NCBI RefSeq assembly: GCF_000427965.1
Contig: NZ_ATZA01000025.1
Coordinates: 1 to 64,000 of the forward strand
From: Olivibacter sitiensis DSM 17696
Lineage (GTDB): Bacteria > Bacteroidota > Bacteroidia > Sphingobacteriales > Sphingobacteriaceae
Reading direction: 5' to 3'
Length of the DNA stretch: 64,000 nt
In this document: positions 56,789 through 64,000 of the stretch, one piece after another
How positions within the stretch are numbered: position 1 is the stretch's first letter
How the letters are laid out: every line of letters starts with the position of its first letter
Notes under the pieces: model-generated
Told to the model about the DNA's origin: nothing
The model's database searches: none
Seen by the model: the letters and a program-made list of their open reading frames with translations, nothing else
Position numbers and translations under genes: made by a program

Positions 56789-56865
56789 CTTTTTTTGTTG
56801 TCAGTTGTGTGTTGTGTGTTGTGAGCACGAATGGAAACTCGCAACTCATAACGGGCAACTCGCAA

Positions 56866-58263
56866 CTAAATTAATTCTCTTATATCCGTTACCTTACCCG
56901 TTACAGCAGCGGCTGCGGCCATGAGCGGGCTGGCCAAAAACGTGCGTGAGTTTGGCCCTTGCCTTCCTTCAAAATTCCTGTTTGAAGTAGAGATGCAATA
57001 TTTCCCTGCCGGAATTTTATCTTCGTTCATCCCCAGGCAAGCACTACAGCCAGGCTCACGAAGGCCAAAGCCCGCGGCCTCAAATACCTTATCCAAACCT
57101 TCTTTGATGGCTTGTTGTTCCACTTGCTTTGACCCGGGTACGACCCACACGGTCACATCATCGGCCTTTTTCTTTCCTTTTATAAACTCGGCAACTTGCC
57201 TTAGGTCCTCGATGCGGGAGTTGGTACAACTTCCTATAAAAACGTAATCTATCGGATGTCCCTCAATAGGAGTATCGTCTTGGAGACCCATGTACTGTAG
57301 TGCCTTTTTATAGGACAATTGCTCCTGATCGCTAAATTGACCAGCATCCGGAATTTTTTCGTCTACGCCTATGCCCATACCGGGATTCGTTCCATAGGTA
57401 ATCATAGGGGCTATATCTTCAGCCCGGAAGCTATAGACCTTGTCAAACACGGCATCATCATCAGAGAAAAGCGTTTTCCAATAGGCTAATGCTTTGTCCC
57501 AGGCATCACCTTTAGGGGCAAATTCACGTCCCTCCACATAATCAAAGGTGATTTGGTCTGGGGCAATCAATCCTCCCCGTGCTCCCATTTCGATGCTCAT
57601 GTTGCAGATGGTCATCCGGCCTTCCATGCTTAGCGAGCGGATGGTGTCGCCAGCGTACTCTACAAAATACCCCGTGCCTCCGGCAGCAGATATTTGCGAT
57701 ATAATATATAGTATAATGTCTTTGGCTCCTACGCCCTTTTGGAGCTGGCCATTGACCTCAATTTTCATTCTTTTTGGGCGTTGCTGCAATAAGCATTGCG
57801 TAGCCATCACCTGCTCTACTTGGGAAGTACCAATGCCAAAGGCGATGGCCCCGAAAGCACCGTGAGTAGAAGTATGGCTGTCGCCGCATACATAGGTACA
57901 ACCAGGTCTAGTGATACCGAGTTCCGGCCCTATGACGTGTACTATGCCTTGATAAGGATGGCCCAGGCCGTATAGCTCAATGCCAAATTCTGCACAGTTT
58001 TTGGTGAGCATCTCTACTTGAAGGCGAGATAGCTCCTCTTTTATAGGTTGGTCTTGATGAAGGGTAGGGACGTTATGATCTGCTGTTGCCACGGTTTGCT
58101 TAGGGCGGAAAACAGGAATGCCTCTTTGGCGAAGGCCATTAAAAGCCTGTGGACTGGTTACCTCATGGATAAAATGCGTATCGATGTACAAGATATCCGG
58201 AAACCCTTCCTTAGTGCTGACGACATGTGCGTCCCAAATCTTATCAAATAATGTCTTTCCCAT
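56866..58263 (-). CDS. leuC: 3-Isopropylmalate dehydratase large subunit
   Basis: The 465-residue Fe-S aconitase-family enzyme isomerises 2- to 3-isopropylmalate. The cluster ligands lie in [12 protein letters not shown] and [15 protein letters not shown], and [21 protein letters not shown] is the family signature. I use ATG 58263 ([15 protein letters not shown]), matching known LeuC starts; an in-frame extension upstream to 58380 starts at GTG and has no similarity. An 11-bp hairpin lies upstream of it, next to the ilvC stop. Confidence 0.95.
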   Translation of the reverse strand: MGKTLFDKIWDAHVVSTKEGFPDILYIDTHFIHEVTSPQAFNGLRQRGIPVFRPKQTVATADHNVPTLHQDQPIKEELSRLQVEMLTKNCAEFGIELYGLGHPYQGIVHVIGPELGITRPGCTYVCGDSHTSTHGAFGAIAFGIGTSQVEQVMATQCLLQQRPKRMKIEVNGQLQKGVGAKDIILYIISQISAAGGTGYFVEYAGDTIRSLSMEGRMTICNMSIEMGARGGLIAPDQITFDYVEGREFAPKGDAWDKALAYWKTLFSDDDAVFDKVYSFRAEDIAPMITYGTNPGMGIGVDEKIPDAGQFSDQEQLSYKKALQYMGLQDDTPIEGHPIDYVFIGSCTNSRIEDLRQVAEFIKGKKKADDVTVWVVPGSKQVEQQAIKEGLDKVFEAAGFGLREPGCSACLGMNEDKIPAGKYCISTSNRNFEGRQGPNSRTFLASPLMAAAAAVTGKVTDIRELI

Positions 58264-58370
58264 ATTTTTTGTTTCCTCCAAGTTCACTAAGAGGGATCGT
58301 TGTTTGTTTAGCGTTTGCGAAAATACGGAAATTGGTTTATAGATTCCGCTTTCTTGTAAAAGAACCGAAA

Positions 58371-58396
58371 CGTTATCCACCAGTTGGCGGATAACG
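58371..58396 (-). terminator. Intercistronic hairpin between ilvC and leuC
   Basis: On the minus strand an 11-bp stem (one G-U pair) with loop AACT lies 25 bp after the ilvC stop. No T-run follows. It could be a processing or attenuation structure that separates ilv and leu expression. Confidence 0.45.
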
Positions 58397-58420
58397 CTCG
58401 GTCTTGCTTGTTAGCTTAGT

Positions 58421-59479
58421 TTAAACCGTTTCTGGTTGGTTTTCTGGGCGTAGGCTACGTACGGCATTACCTGCTTGCCACATTTCGCTGTCGCGCAGTT
58501 CTTTCAATTCAGCTTCTAGTTTTACCCGATAATCTGGTTGGCTATTGCTGTCGATCGAGCGTTGTGATTCTTTGCCAGTTGCAACGCTTTCATATAATTC
58601 TTTAAATACCGGAGCTGTAGCATCACGGAACTTTTTCCACCAGTCTAGCGCGCCACGTTGTGCCGTGGTAGAACAGTTGGCATACATCCAGTCCATCCCG
58701 TTTTCTGCTACCAAAGGCATTAAGGATTGCGTCAACTCTTCTACCGTTTCGTTGAAGGCTTCTGAAGGTGAGTGGCCATTGTCGCGCAATACTTGGTATT
58801 GGGCAGCAAAGATCCCTTGGATAGCGCCCATTAGCGTTCCACGCTCGCCGGTAAGGTCGGAGAATACTTCCTTCTTGAAGTCTGTTTCGAAAAGATAACC
58901 ACTGCCCACTGCGATACCAAGTGCAATTACACGGTCCTTCGCTTTGCCTGTGGCATCTTGGAAGATGGCGTAGCTGGAGTTGAGCCCACGGCCTTGCAGG
59001 AACATGCGGCGCAGCGATGTGCCAGATCCTTTAGGAGCAACGAGAAATACATCTACATCTGCTGGAGGAATAATGCCGGTTTGCTCGTTGAACGTGATGC
59101 CAAAGCCGTGTGAAAAATACAAGGCTTTGCCTTTTGTCAAATTCTTTTTCACGGTAGGCCATAGCTCAATTTGAGCTGCATCGCTCAAAAGGTAGCAAAT
59201 GATGGTGCCCTTTTCCAACGCTTCTTCTATTTCAAAAAGAGTTTCGCCGGGTACGAAACCATCAGCTACGGCTTTGTCCCATGATTTGGAATTTTTACGT
59301 TGACCAACAATCACGTTGATGCCGTTATCTTTTTGGTTCAAAGCCTGTCCAGGACCCTGAACACCATAGCCTATGACAGCTACGGTCTCGTCTTTCAATA
59401 CTTCTTGTGCCTTCTCTAAGGGGAACTCCTCACGGGTTACTACGTCTTCTATAACGCCCCCAAAATTGATTTTTGCCAT
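58421..59479 (-). CDS. ilvC: Ketol-acid reductoisomerase
   Basis: The 352-residue enzyme converts acetohydroxy acids to dihydroxy acids using NADPH and Mg2+. The nucleotide motif is GYGVQGPGQALNQKDNG with VGQR following; GSGTSLRRMFLQGRGLNSSY and LTGERGTLMGAIQG belong to the catalytic domain. The start at 59479 (MAKINFGGVIEDVV) fits the family; a 16-residue upstream extension is unlikely. It is the middle gene of the operon, after the DinB-like gene. Confidence 0.95.
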   Translation of the reverse strand: MAKINFGGVIEDVVTREEFPLEKAQEVLKDETVAVIGYGVQGPGQALNQKDNGINVIVGQRKNSKSWDKAVADGFVPGETLFEIEEALEKGTIICYLLSDAAQIELWPTVKKNLTKGKALYFSHGFGITFNEQTGIIPPADVDVFLVAPKGSGTSLRRMFLQGRGLNSSYAIFQDATGKAKDRVIALGIAVGSGYLFETDFKKEVFSDLTGERGTLMGAIQGIFAAQYQVLRDNGHSPSEAFNETVEELTQSLMPLVAENGMDWMYANCSTTAQRGALDWWKKFRDATAPVFKELYESVATGKESQRSIDSNSQPDYRVKLEAELKELRDSEMWQAGNAVRSLRPENQPETV

Positions 59480-59554
59480 TTTTACGTTGTTTTTATTGGT
59501 GTTTATTTTTGATGGGGCATCCTCCAATTATTGGTGGATGCCCTTATTTTTAAT

Positions 59555-60022
59555 TCATTTTTTCAATGCCCGACGTTGTGCCAACGCATATCCGTAGTGC
59601 ATATTGTCGTGTGCCAAAGAACAGGTGACAATCTCCTCGATGCTGGTCATTTCATATCCATAGGTGTCGGTAGCAAAGGGCTTCATCTCGGCAAATACAC
59701 CATTTCCTAGGTCTTCCTCTATTTGAGAAATCCATGAAAACGCATATTGCTTTAATGCTTCAATTTCCGCACTCTCAATCCATTTTTCGGGTTTTGAACC
59801 TTTGCGGTAGTCAGCTAGAAATGGGACATCTGCTGGAGCATATTTTACCCCTGTTCGGAGATAGCATAGACCTGGAGTACTCACTACGATATGTCCAAAG
59901 TTCCAGCCCACGTTGTTCCTAAATCCCTGCGGGATCTCATTGATCTGTTCGATAGAAAGCGTATCCAATAGCGCTATAAATAGCTCTCTTGTACGGATGA
60001 TATATTTGAACGTCTCTTTCAC
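59555..60022 (-). CDS. DinB-family protein embedded in the ilv operon
   Basis: The 155-residue four-helix protein is DinB/DfsB-like, with histidines in NFGHIVVSTPG and SLAHDNMHYGYALAQR, the last near the C-terminus. Such proteins bind a divalent metal and may act as thiol-dependent transferases; the specific reaction is unknown. It lies between ilvN and ilvC on the same strand, about 75 bp before ilvC, so it is co-transcribed with branched-chain biosynthesis genes. Why is not clear. Confidence 0.85.
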   Translation of the reverse strand: MKETFKYIIRTRELFIALLDTLSIEQINEIPQGFRNNVGWNFGHIVVSTPGLCYLRTGVKYAPADVPFLADYRKGSKPEKWIESAEIEALKQYAFSWISQIEEDLGNGVFAEMKPFATDTYGYEMTSIEEIVTCSLAHDNMHYGYALAQRRALKK

Positions 60023-60152
60023 TTTTTAATTCCTTTTATTATTGCTTGCCTTATCAAATTAACCTGTCAGCTTTTAGTTCTCCCGGCCGCCCAGGGGCGA
60101 ATGAGATCCCTCTATCAAGCTCGGAATGACGAATGACTGGCTGACCAATCAA

Positions 60153-60743
60153 CTACATGGTAAACACTTTGTCCTGCTTGTTCAGGAACTCGTTTTCCAC
60201 CACTTCTTGAGCGGGCTCACTTTGCTCAAATTCTTTGAGCTTCCTGTGGAAACCTTCGCTGTCCTTGATGATGGCAATGCGCGCACCCCTGACAAATTCG
60301 ATTAAATTATACTCGGCAAGAGCAGCGGTGAGCTTGTCTATCTCTTCGCGATGCCCTGCCGTTTCAAACACAGTATAGTCGCTTCTTATCACCACGGCAT
60401 GCGCTCCGTACTCGCGCAGCAAACGTTCGATGGGGGCTTTTTCTGCAACTACATCGGTAGAAACTTTAAATAAAGCTTGTTCTTGCCAGATCAGCTCGTC
60501 ATTGGTATTGTAGTAGGCTTTAAGTACCTCTACTTGCTTCTCTATCTGGCGGCATAGTTTGCGTACTACTTCCTCCGTTTCATTGATGACAATCGTAAAC
60601 CTATGGATGCCCTCTGCCTCCGATGGAGAAGTGTTTAAACTCTCTATATTGATCTTCCTGCGCGAGAAGATAATAGAGATCCTATTGATCATGCCAATAG
60701 TGTTCTCTGTATATAAGGTGATGGTATATTCTTGTTTTTCCAT
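60153..60743 (-). CDS. ilvN: Acetolactate synthase small (regulatory) subunit
   Basis: The 196-residue protein has an N-terminal ACT domain (YTITLYTENTIGMINRISII) that binds valine and controls the catalytic subunit, followed by the ALS_ss_C region (VIRSDYTVFETAGHREEIDK, EFVRGARIAIIKD). It follows ilvB by 32 bp on the same strand. Length is slightly over typical. Confidence 0.93.
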   Translation of the reverse strand: MEKQEYTITLYTENTIGMINRISIIFSRRKINIESLNTSPSEAEGIHRFTIVINETEEVVRKLCRQIEKQVEVLKAYYNTNDELIWQEQALFKVSTDVVAEKAPIERLLREYGAHAVVIRSDYTVFETAGHREEIDKLTAALAEYNLIEFVRGARIAIIKDSEGFHRKLKEFEQSEPAQEVVENEFLNKQDKVFTM

Positions 60744-60775
60744 TGTAAATTAAAAATTAAAAAGGCAATTAACCA

Positions 60776-62527
60776 TTATTTCAATCTTATCTCACTCACG
60801 CTGCTGCCTTGAGGTACCATGGGAAATACGTTGTTCTCCTTAGTGACCATCACTTCCAGTAAGTAGGAACCGTCATGGTCGAGCATCTCTTTGAGAGCGT
60901 CTTTCAGATCTTCCCTTTTGCAGACTTGCTTTCCCGGAATATGGTATCCTTGTGCTACGGTGACGTAGTCAGGACTTGTGATATTTACAAATGAATAGCG
61001 CTTGTCGTGGAACATTTGTTGCCATTGGCGTACCATGCCCAAGAATTGGTTGTTGAGAATCAAGATTTTCACCTTGGCTCCAAATTGCATGATGGTTCCT
61101 AGTTCTTGGATAGTCATCTGTATACCGCCATCACCTATGATAGCTACTACGGTTCTATCAGGCGCACCGTACCAGGCACCTATTGCTGCCGGCAAGCCAA
61201 AACCCATGGTCCCCAACCCGCCAGAAGTGACATTGCTCTTGCTTTGCTTAAAACGGGCATAGCGGCAGGCTACCATCTGATGTTGGCCCACATCGGTAGT
61301 GATAACGGCATCATCATCCGTTAGTTCATTGAGTAGGCGAAGTACTTCCCCCATGGTCATTTCATCACTGGTTGGGTTCAATTCGGGGTGAATGACCTGT
61401 TTGATTTCTTCCTGTTCCAGCTTGCGGAATTCGGCAAGCCATTCCTCATGCTTGTTTTCTGCTATCAAGCTTGTCAATAAAGGCAATGTCTCTTTGCAGT
61501 CGCCCCAAACGGGAACCGTGGTCTTAACATTTTTGTCTATTTCCGCCGGATCGATATCCAAGTGGATGATTTTTGCCTGTTTGGCATATTTGTCCAGCCT
61601 GCCGGTGACCCGATCGTCGAAACGCATGCCCACGGCGATAAGCACGTCACAGGAGTTTGTCATCACATTGGGGGCATAGTTGCCGTGCATACCCAACATG
61701 CCTACGTTCAGGGGATGGTCTGTAGGCAAGGCGCTTAGTCCCATAATGGTCCAACCTGCCGGAAGACCGGCTTTTTCGATAAAATCCTTGAACTCTTTTT
61801 CCGCCTTGCCCAAAATAACTCCTTGGCCAAATAGGACGAAAGGTTTCTTAGCATTGTTTATCAGTTCGGCAGCACGTTCTATATACTCTTTCCTTATGAT
61901 AGGCTTGGGCCTATAGCTACGGATGTGATGGCATGGAGTGTACCCAGCATAATCAAACAGCTGGAACTGGGCATTTTTGGTGATGTCGATCAGTACCGGC
62001 CCGGGGCGGCCAGTTCGGGCTATATAAAAAGCCTTGGCCAGTGCCATAGGGATTTCGTTTGCGTCGGTCACTTGGTAATTCCATTTGGTGACAGGCGTAG
62101 TGATGTTGATAACGTCCGTTTCCTGAAAAGCATCCGTTCCTAAGAGATGGGCAAAGACCTGTCCGGTGATGCAGACAATGGGATTGCTATCTATCATGGC
62201 ATCGGCAAGGCCGGTAACCAGGTTGGTTGCTCCCGGTCCGCTGGTAGCGAAGACTACCCCCGTGCGGCCGCTGGTACGTGCATAGCCTTGCGCCGCGTGT
62301 ATCCCTCCTTGCTCGTGCCGTACCAAGATATGTTTCAAGCGATCTGTATAGTCGTACAAGGCATCGTAGATGGGCATGATGGCTCCTCCCGGATATCCGA
62401 AAATGGTGTCCACGCCTTCGGCCAATAAGGCCTCCATTACGGCCTTTGAACCACTTATCTGTGTCATTTCTGCTACTTCTTCCGCTTGGCTTTCCGCCTG
62501 AACCTTCGTTATGTCGATCGTATTCAT
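60776..62527 (-). CDS. ilvB: Acetolactate synthase large subunit
   Basis: This 583-residue ThDP enzyme condenses pyruvate with itself or 2-oxobutyrate, the first common step in valine and isoleucine synthesis. Motifs: IFGYPGGAIMPIYDAL, RHEQGGIHAAQGYARTSGRT (catalytic Glu), and the ThDP motif GDGGIQMTIQELGTIMQFG with NNQFLGMVRQWQ. It sits between ilvD and ilvN. Confidence 0.95.
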   Translation of the reverse strand: MNTIDITKVQAESQAEEVAEMTQISGSKAVMEALLAEGVDTIFGYPGGAIMPIYDALYDYTDRLKHILVRHEQGGIHAAQGYARTSGRTGVVFATSGPGATNLVTGLADAMIDSNPIVCITGQVFAHLLGTDAFQETDVINITTPVTKWNYQVTDANEIPMALAKAFYIARTGRPGPVLIDITKNAQFQLFDYAGYTPCHHIRSYRPKPIIRKEYIERAAELINNAKKPFVLFGQGVILGKAEKEFKDFIEKAGLPAGWTIMGLSALPTDHPLNVGMLGMHGNYAPNVMTNSCDVLIAVGMRFDDRVTGRLDKYAKQAKIIHLDIDPAEIDKNVKTTVPVWGDCKETLPLLTSLIAENKHEEWLAEFRKLEQEEIKQVIHPELNPTSDEMTMGEVLRLLNELTDDDAVITTDVGQHQMVACRYARFKQSKSNVTSGGLGTMGFGLPAAIGAWYGAPDRTVVAIIGDGGIQMTIQELGTIMQFGAKVKILILNNQFLGMVRQWQQMFHDKRYSFVNITSPDYVTVAQGYHIPGKQVCKREDLKDALKEMLDHDGSYLLEVMVTKENNVFPMVPQGSSVSEIRLK

Positions 62528-62575
62528 AAAAACCTAATTTTGGTCTATATTGTCGTTGTTGGCTTCATTTGATCT

Positions 62576-64000
62576 TTAGCATTCATCCGTAACGCAGCCT
62601 GCTGCGGCGTTAGATACGGTCTTGGCATATTTATAGAGCACGCCCTTTGTTACTTTAAGCGGGGGTTGTTGCCAGCCTTTCTTCCTTTCGGCAATTTCCT
62701 CCTTGCTGATGAGCAAATTAATGGTATTGTTGACGGCATCTATTTCGATGATGTCATTGTCCTTCACAAGGCCTATCAGCCCGCCTTCGTAGGCTTCTGG
62801 CGTGATATGACCCACCACAAAGCCATGCGTGCCACCCGAAAAGCGGCCATCGGTGATCAGGGCAACACTTTTTCCCAATCCGGCACCGATAATGGCAGAA
62901 GTGGGTTTCAGCATTTCGGGCATACCGGGCGCTCCCTTAGGGCCTTCGTTTTTGATAACCACTACATCCCCGTTATGTACTCTTCCAGAAGATATACCCG
63001 CTATGAGGTCATGTTCCCCGTCGAAAACCCGTGCGGGACCCACGAAGCGCTCACCTTCTTTGCCGGAAATCTTTGCTACACTGCCGCCCTCGGCCAAGTT
63101 GCCATACAATATTTGCAGGTGCCCGGTCGGTTTCAGTGGGTTGTCCAGTGTATGGATAATATCCTGATCCACTTCATCGATGGGTGTTACGTCAGACAGG
63201 TTTTCCGCCATCGTTTTTCCCGTTACGGTAAGGCAATTGCCATGCAATAGCCCCTCGTTTAGCAAGTATTTTAATACCGCGGGGATGCCTCCATACTGAT
63301 GCAAATCCTGCATGAGATATTTCCCGCTTGGCTTAAAATCGGCCAATACGGGGGTGGTATCGCTCATGCGCTGGAAATCGTCCTGGGTGATTTCTATGCC
63401 CACGCTTTTCCCCATAGCGATGAAATGCAACACGGCATTGGTGCTGCCACCTAGTATAATGATGACACGAAGCGCATTTTCAAAGGCTTCTCGCGTCATG
63501 ATATCGCTCGGTTTGATATCCCTTTCCAGCAAGATGCGGAGGTATTTGCCCGCTTCCAGGCATTCGTTCTTCTTGTCTTCGCTCACCGCCGGGTTTGAGG
63601 AGGAATAAGGGAGGCTCATGCCCAGGGCCTCGATGGCCGAGGCCATCGTATTGGCGGTGTACATGCCGCCACAGGCACCTGCTCCGGGGCAAGTATGCCT
63701 TACAATGCCATTAAAGTCCTCTTCTGAAAGGTTGCCGGCAATCTTTTGTCCCAATGCTTCAAAGGCAGATACGATATTCAAATCCTGTCCTTTGTAGTGC
63801 CCGGGTGCGATGGTGCCGCCATAGACCATGATTGATGGCCTATTCAGCCTACCCATGGCAATAATGGACCCGGGCATGTTCTTGTCGCAGCCCGGTATGG
63901 TAATGAGTCCGTCATAGTATTGACCTCCGCATATTGCTTCTATACTGTCTGCAATGATGTCGCGACTCACCAAGGAATAGCGCATGCCATCGGTGCCGTT
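62576..64000 (-). CDS. ilvD: Dihydroxy-acid dehydratase (partial, cut by right edge)
   Basis: The visible 474 residues of this Fe-S dehydratase run from the window edge to the stop at 62576, reading [13 protein letters not shown] at the edge. Family motifs: [40 protein letters not shown] (cluster ligands), and [20 protein letters not shown]. Reference enzymes have about 560 residues, so roughly 85 residues lie outside. It is the first visible gene of the operon ilvD-ilvB-ilvN-dinB-like-ilvC-leuC-leuD-leuB-leuA-ilvA; its promoter is not in the window. Confidence 0.95.
   Translation of the reverse strand, partial: NGTDGMRYSLVSRDIIADSIEAICGGQYYDGLITIPGCDKNMPGSIIAMGRLNRPSIMVYGGTIAPGHYKGQDLNIVSAFEALGQKIAGNLSEEDFNGIVRHTCPGAGACGGMYTANTMASAIEALGMSLPYSSSNPAVSEDKKNECLEAGKYLRILLERDIKPSDIMTREAFENALRVIIILGGSTNAVLHFIAMGKSVGIEITQDDFQRMSDTTPVLADFKPSGKYLMQDLHQYGGIPAVLKYLLNEGLLHGNCLTVTGKTMAENLSDVTPIDEVDQDIIHTLDNPLKPTGHLQILYGNLAEGGSVAKISGKEGERFVGPARVFDGEHDLIAGISSGRVHNGDVVVIKNEGPKGAPGMPEMLKPTSAIIGAGLGKSVALITDGRFSGGTHGFVVGHITPEAYEGGLIGLVKDNDIIEIDAVNNTINLLISKEEIAERKKGWQQPPLKVTKGVLYKYAKTVSNAAAGCVTDEC

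Noticed and set aside
58264-58380. In-frame extension of leuC, possibly a leader peptide
   Set aside because: It starts at GTG inside a hairpin and is not enriched in Leu codons enough to look like an attenuator; the normal LeuC start at 58263 fits the family.

Overview
The window looks like chromosomal DNA from a Bacteroidota bacterium of the Sphingobacteriaceae type (relatives such as Sphingobacterium, Olivibacter, Parapedobacter or Pedobacter). The evidence is a complete ECF sigma/FecR/SusC/SusD polysaccharide-utilisation locus, Bacteroidota-type promoters (TTG, about 20 nt, then TAnnTTTG), few Shine-Dalgarno sequences, many Sec-signal and lipoprotein exports, and a LytS/LytTR-type two-component system. 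The species cannot be settled from sequence alone. No rRNA, tRNA or CRISPR array was seen.

Layout. Positions 1-288 hold the end of an IS3-family element next to a lone ECF sigma gene. From 1.4 to 16.7 kb are mostly single genes: a large FAD/Fe-S hydroxyacid dehydrogenase, an AAA-DUF4143 ATPase with palindromes at its start codon, two small secreted proteins, an ABC exporter pair, two secreted serine hydrolases, an MFS transporter, a GH20 hexosaminidase and a collagen-like lipoprotein. From 17 to 26 kb come a metallophosphoesterase, an mdaB-ABM-SDR reductase operon divergent from a LysR regulator, an S10 peptidase, an XRE-membrane fusion protein, a broken yoeB toxin remnant, proline dehydrogenase, an S4 protein and aroB.

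From 26.4 to 47.9 kb is a polysaccharide-utilisation locus on the + strand: ECF sigma, FecR, SusC with an STN signalling domain, SusD, then GH39, GH2, an unassigned probable (alpha/alpha)6 hydrolase, GH16, GH92 and GH140. The SusC STN domain should signal through FecR to the sigma factor when the glycan binds, and the lipoprotein/periplasmic enzymes then degrade it. The enzyme mix (galactosidase, GH16 endo-enzyme, alpha-mannosidase, apiosidase-like) suggests a branched plant or algal heteroglycan, but the substrate is not resolved. An IS110-family element sits between GH39 and GH2 and is flanked by an 18-bp repeat that contains the GH2 start codon.

From 48 to 52.5 kb are a porin-like protein and a histidine kinase / thioredoxin-like / LytTR regulator operon. 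From 52.5 kb to the right edge is a minus-strand branched-chain amino-acid operon, in transcription order ilvD-ilvB-ilvN-dinB-like-ilvC-leuC-leuD-leuB-leuA-ilvA, with ilvD cut by the window edge.

The main unexplained signals are: the IS110 junction repeats and its long 5' non-coding end (possible bridge RNA); a shared twin-dyad operator in front of the MFS and proline dehydrogenase genes; tandem palindromes over the AAA-ATPase start; a 19-bp perfect hairpin that contains a stop codon; and the yoeB relic with a TGG-to-TGA change.
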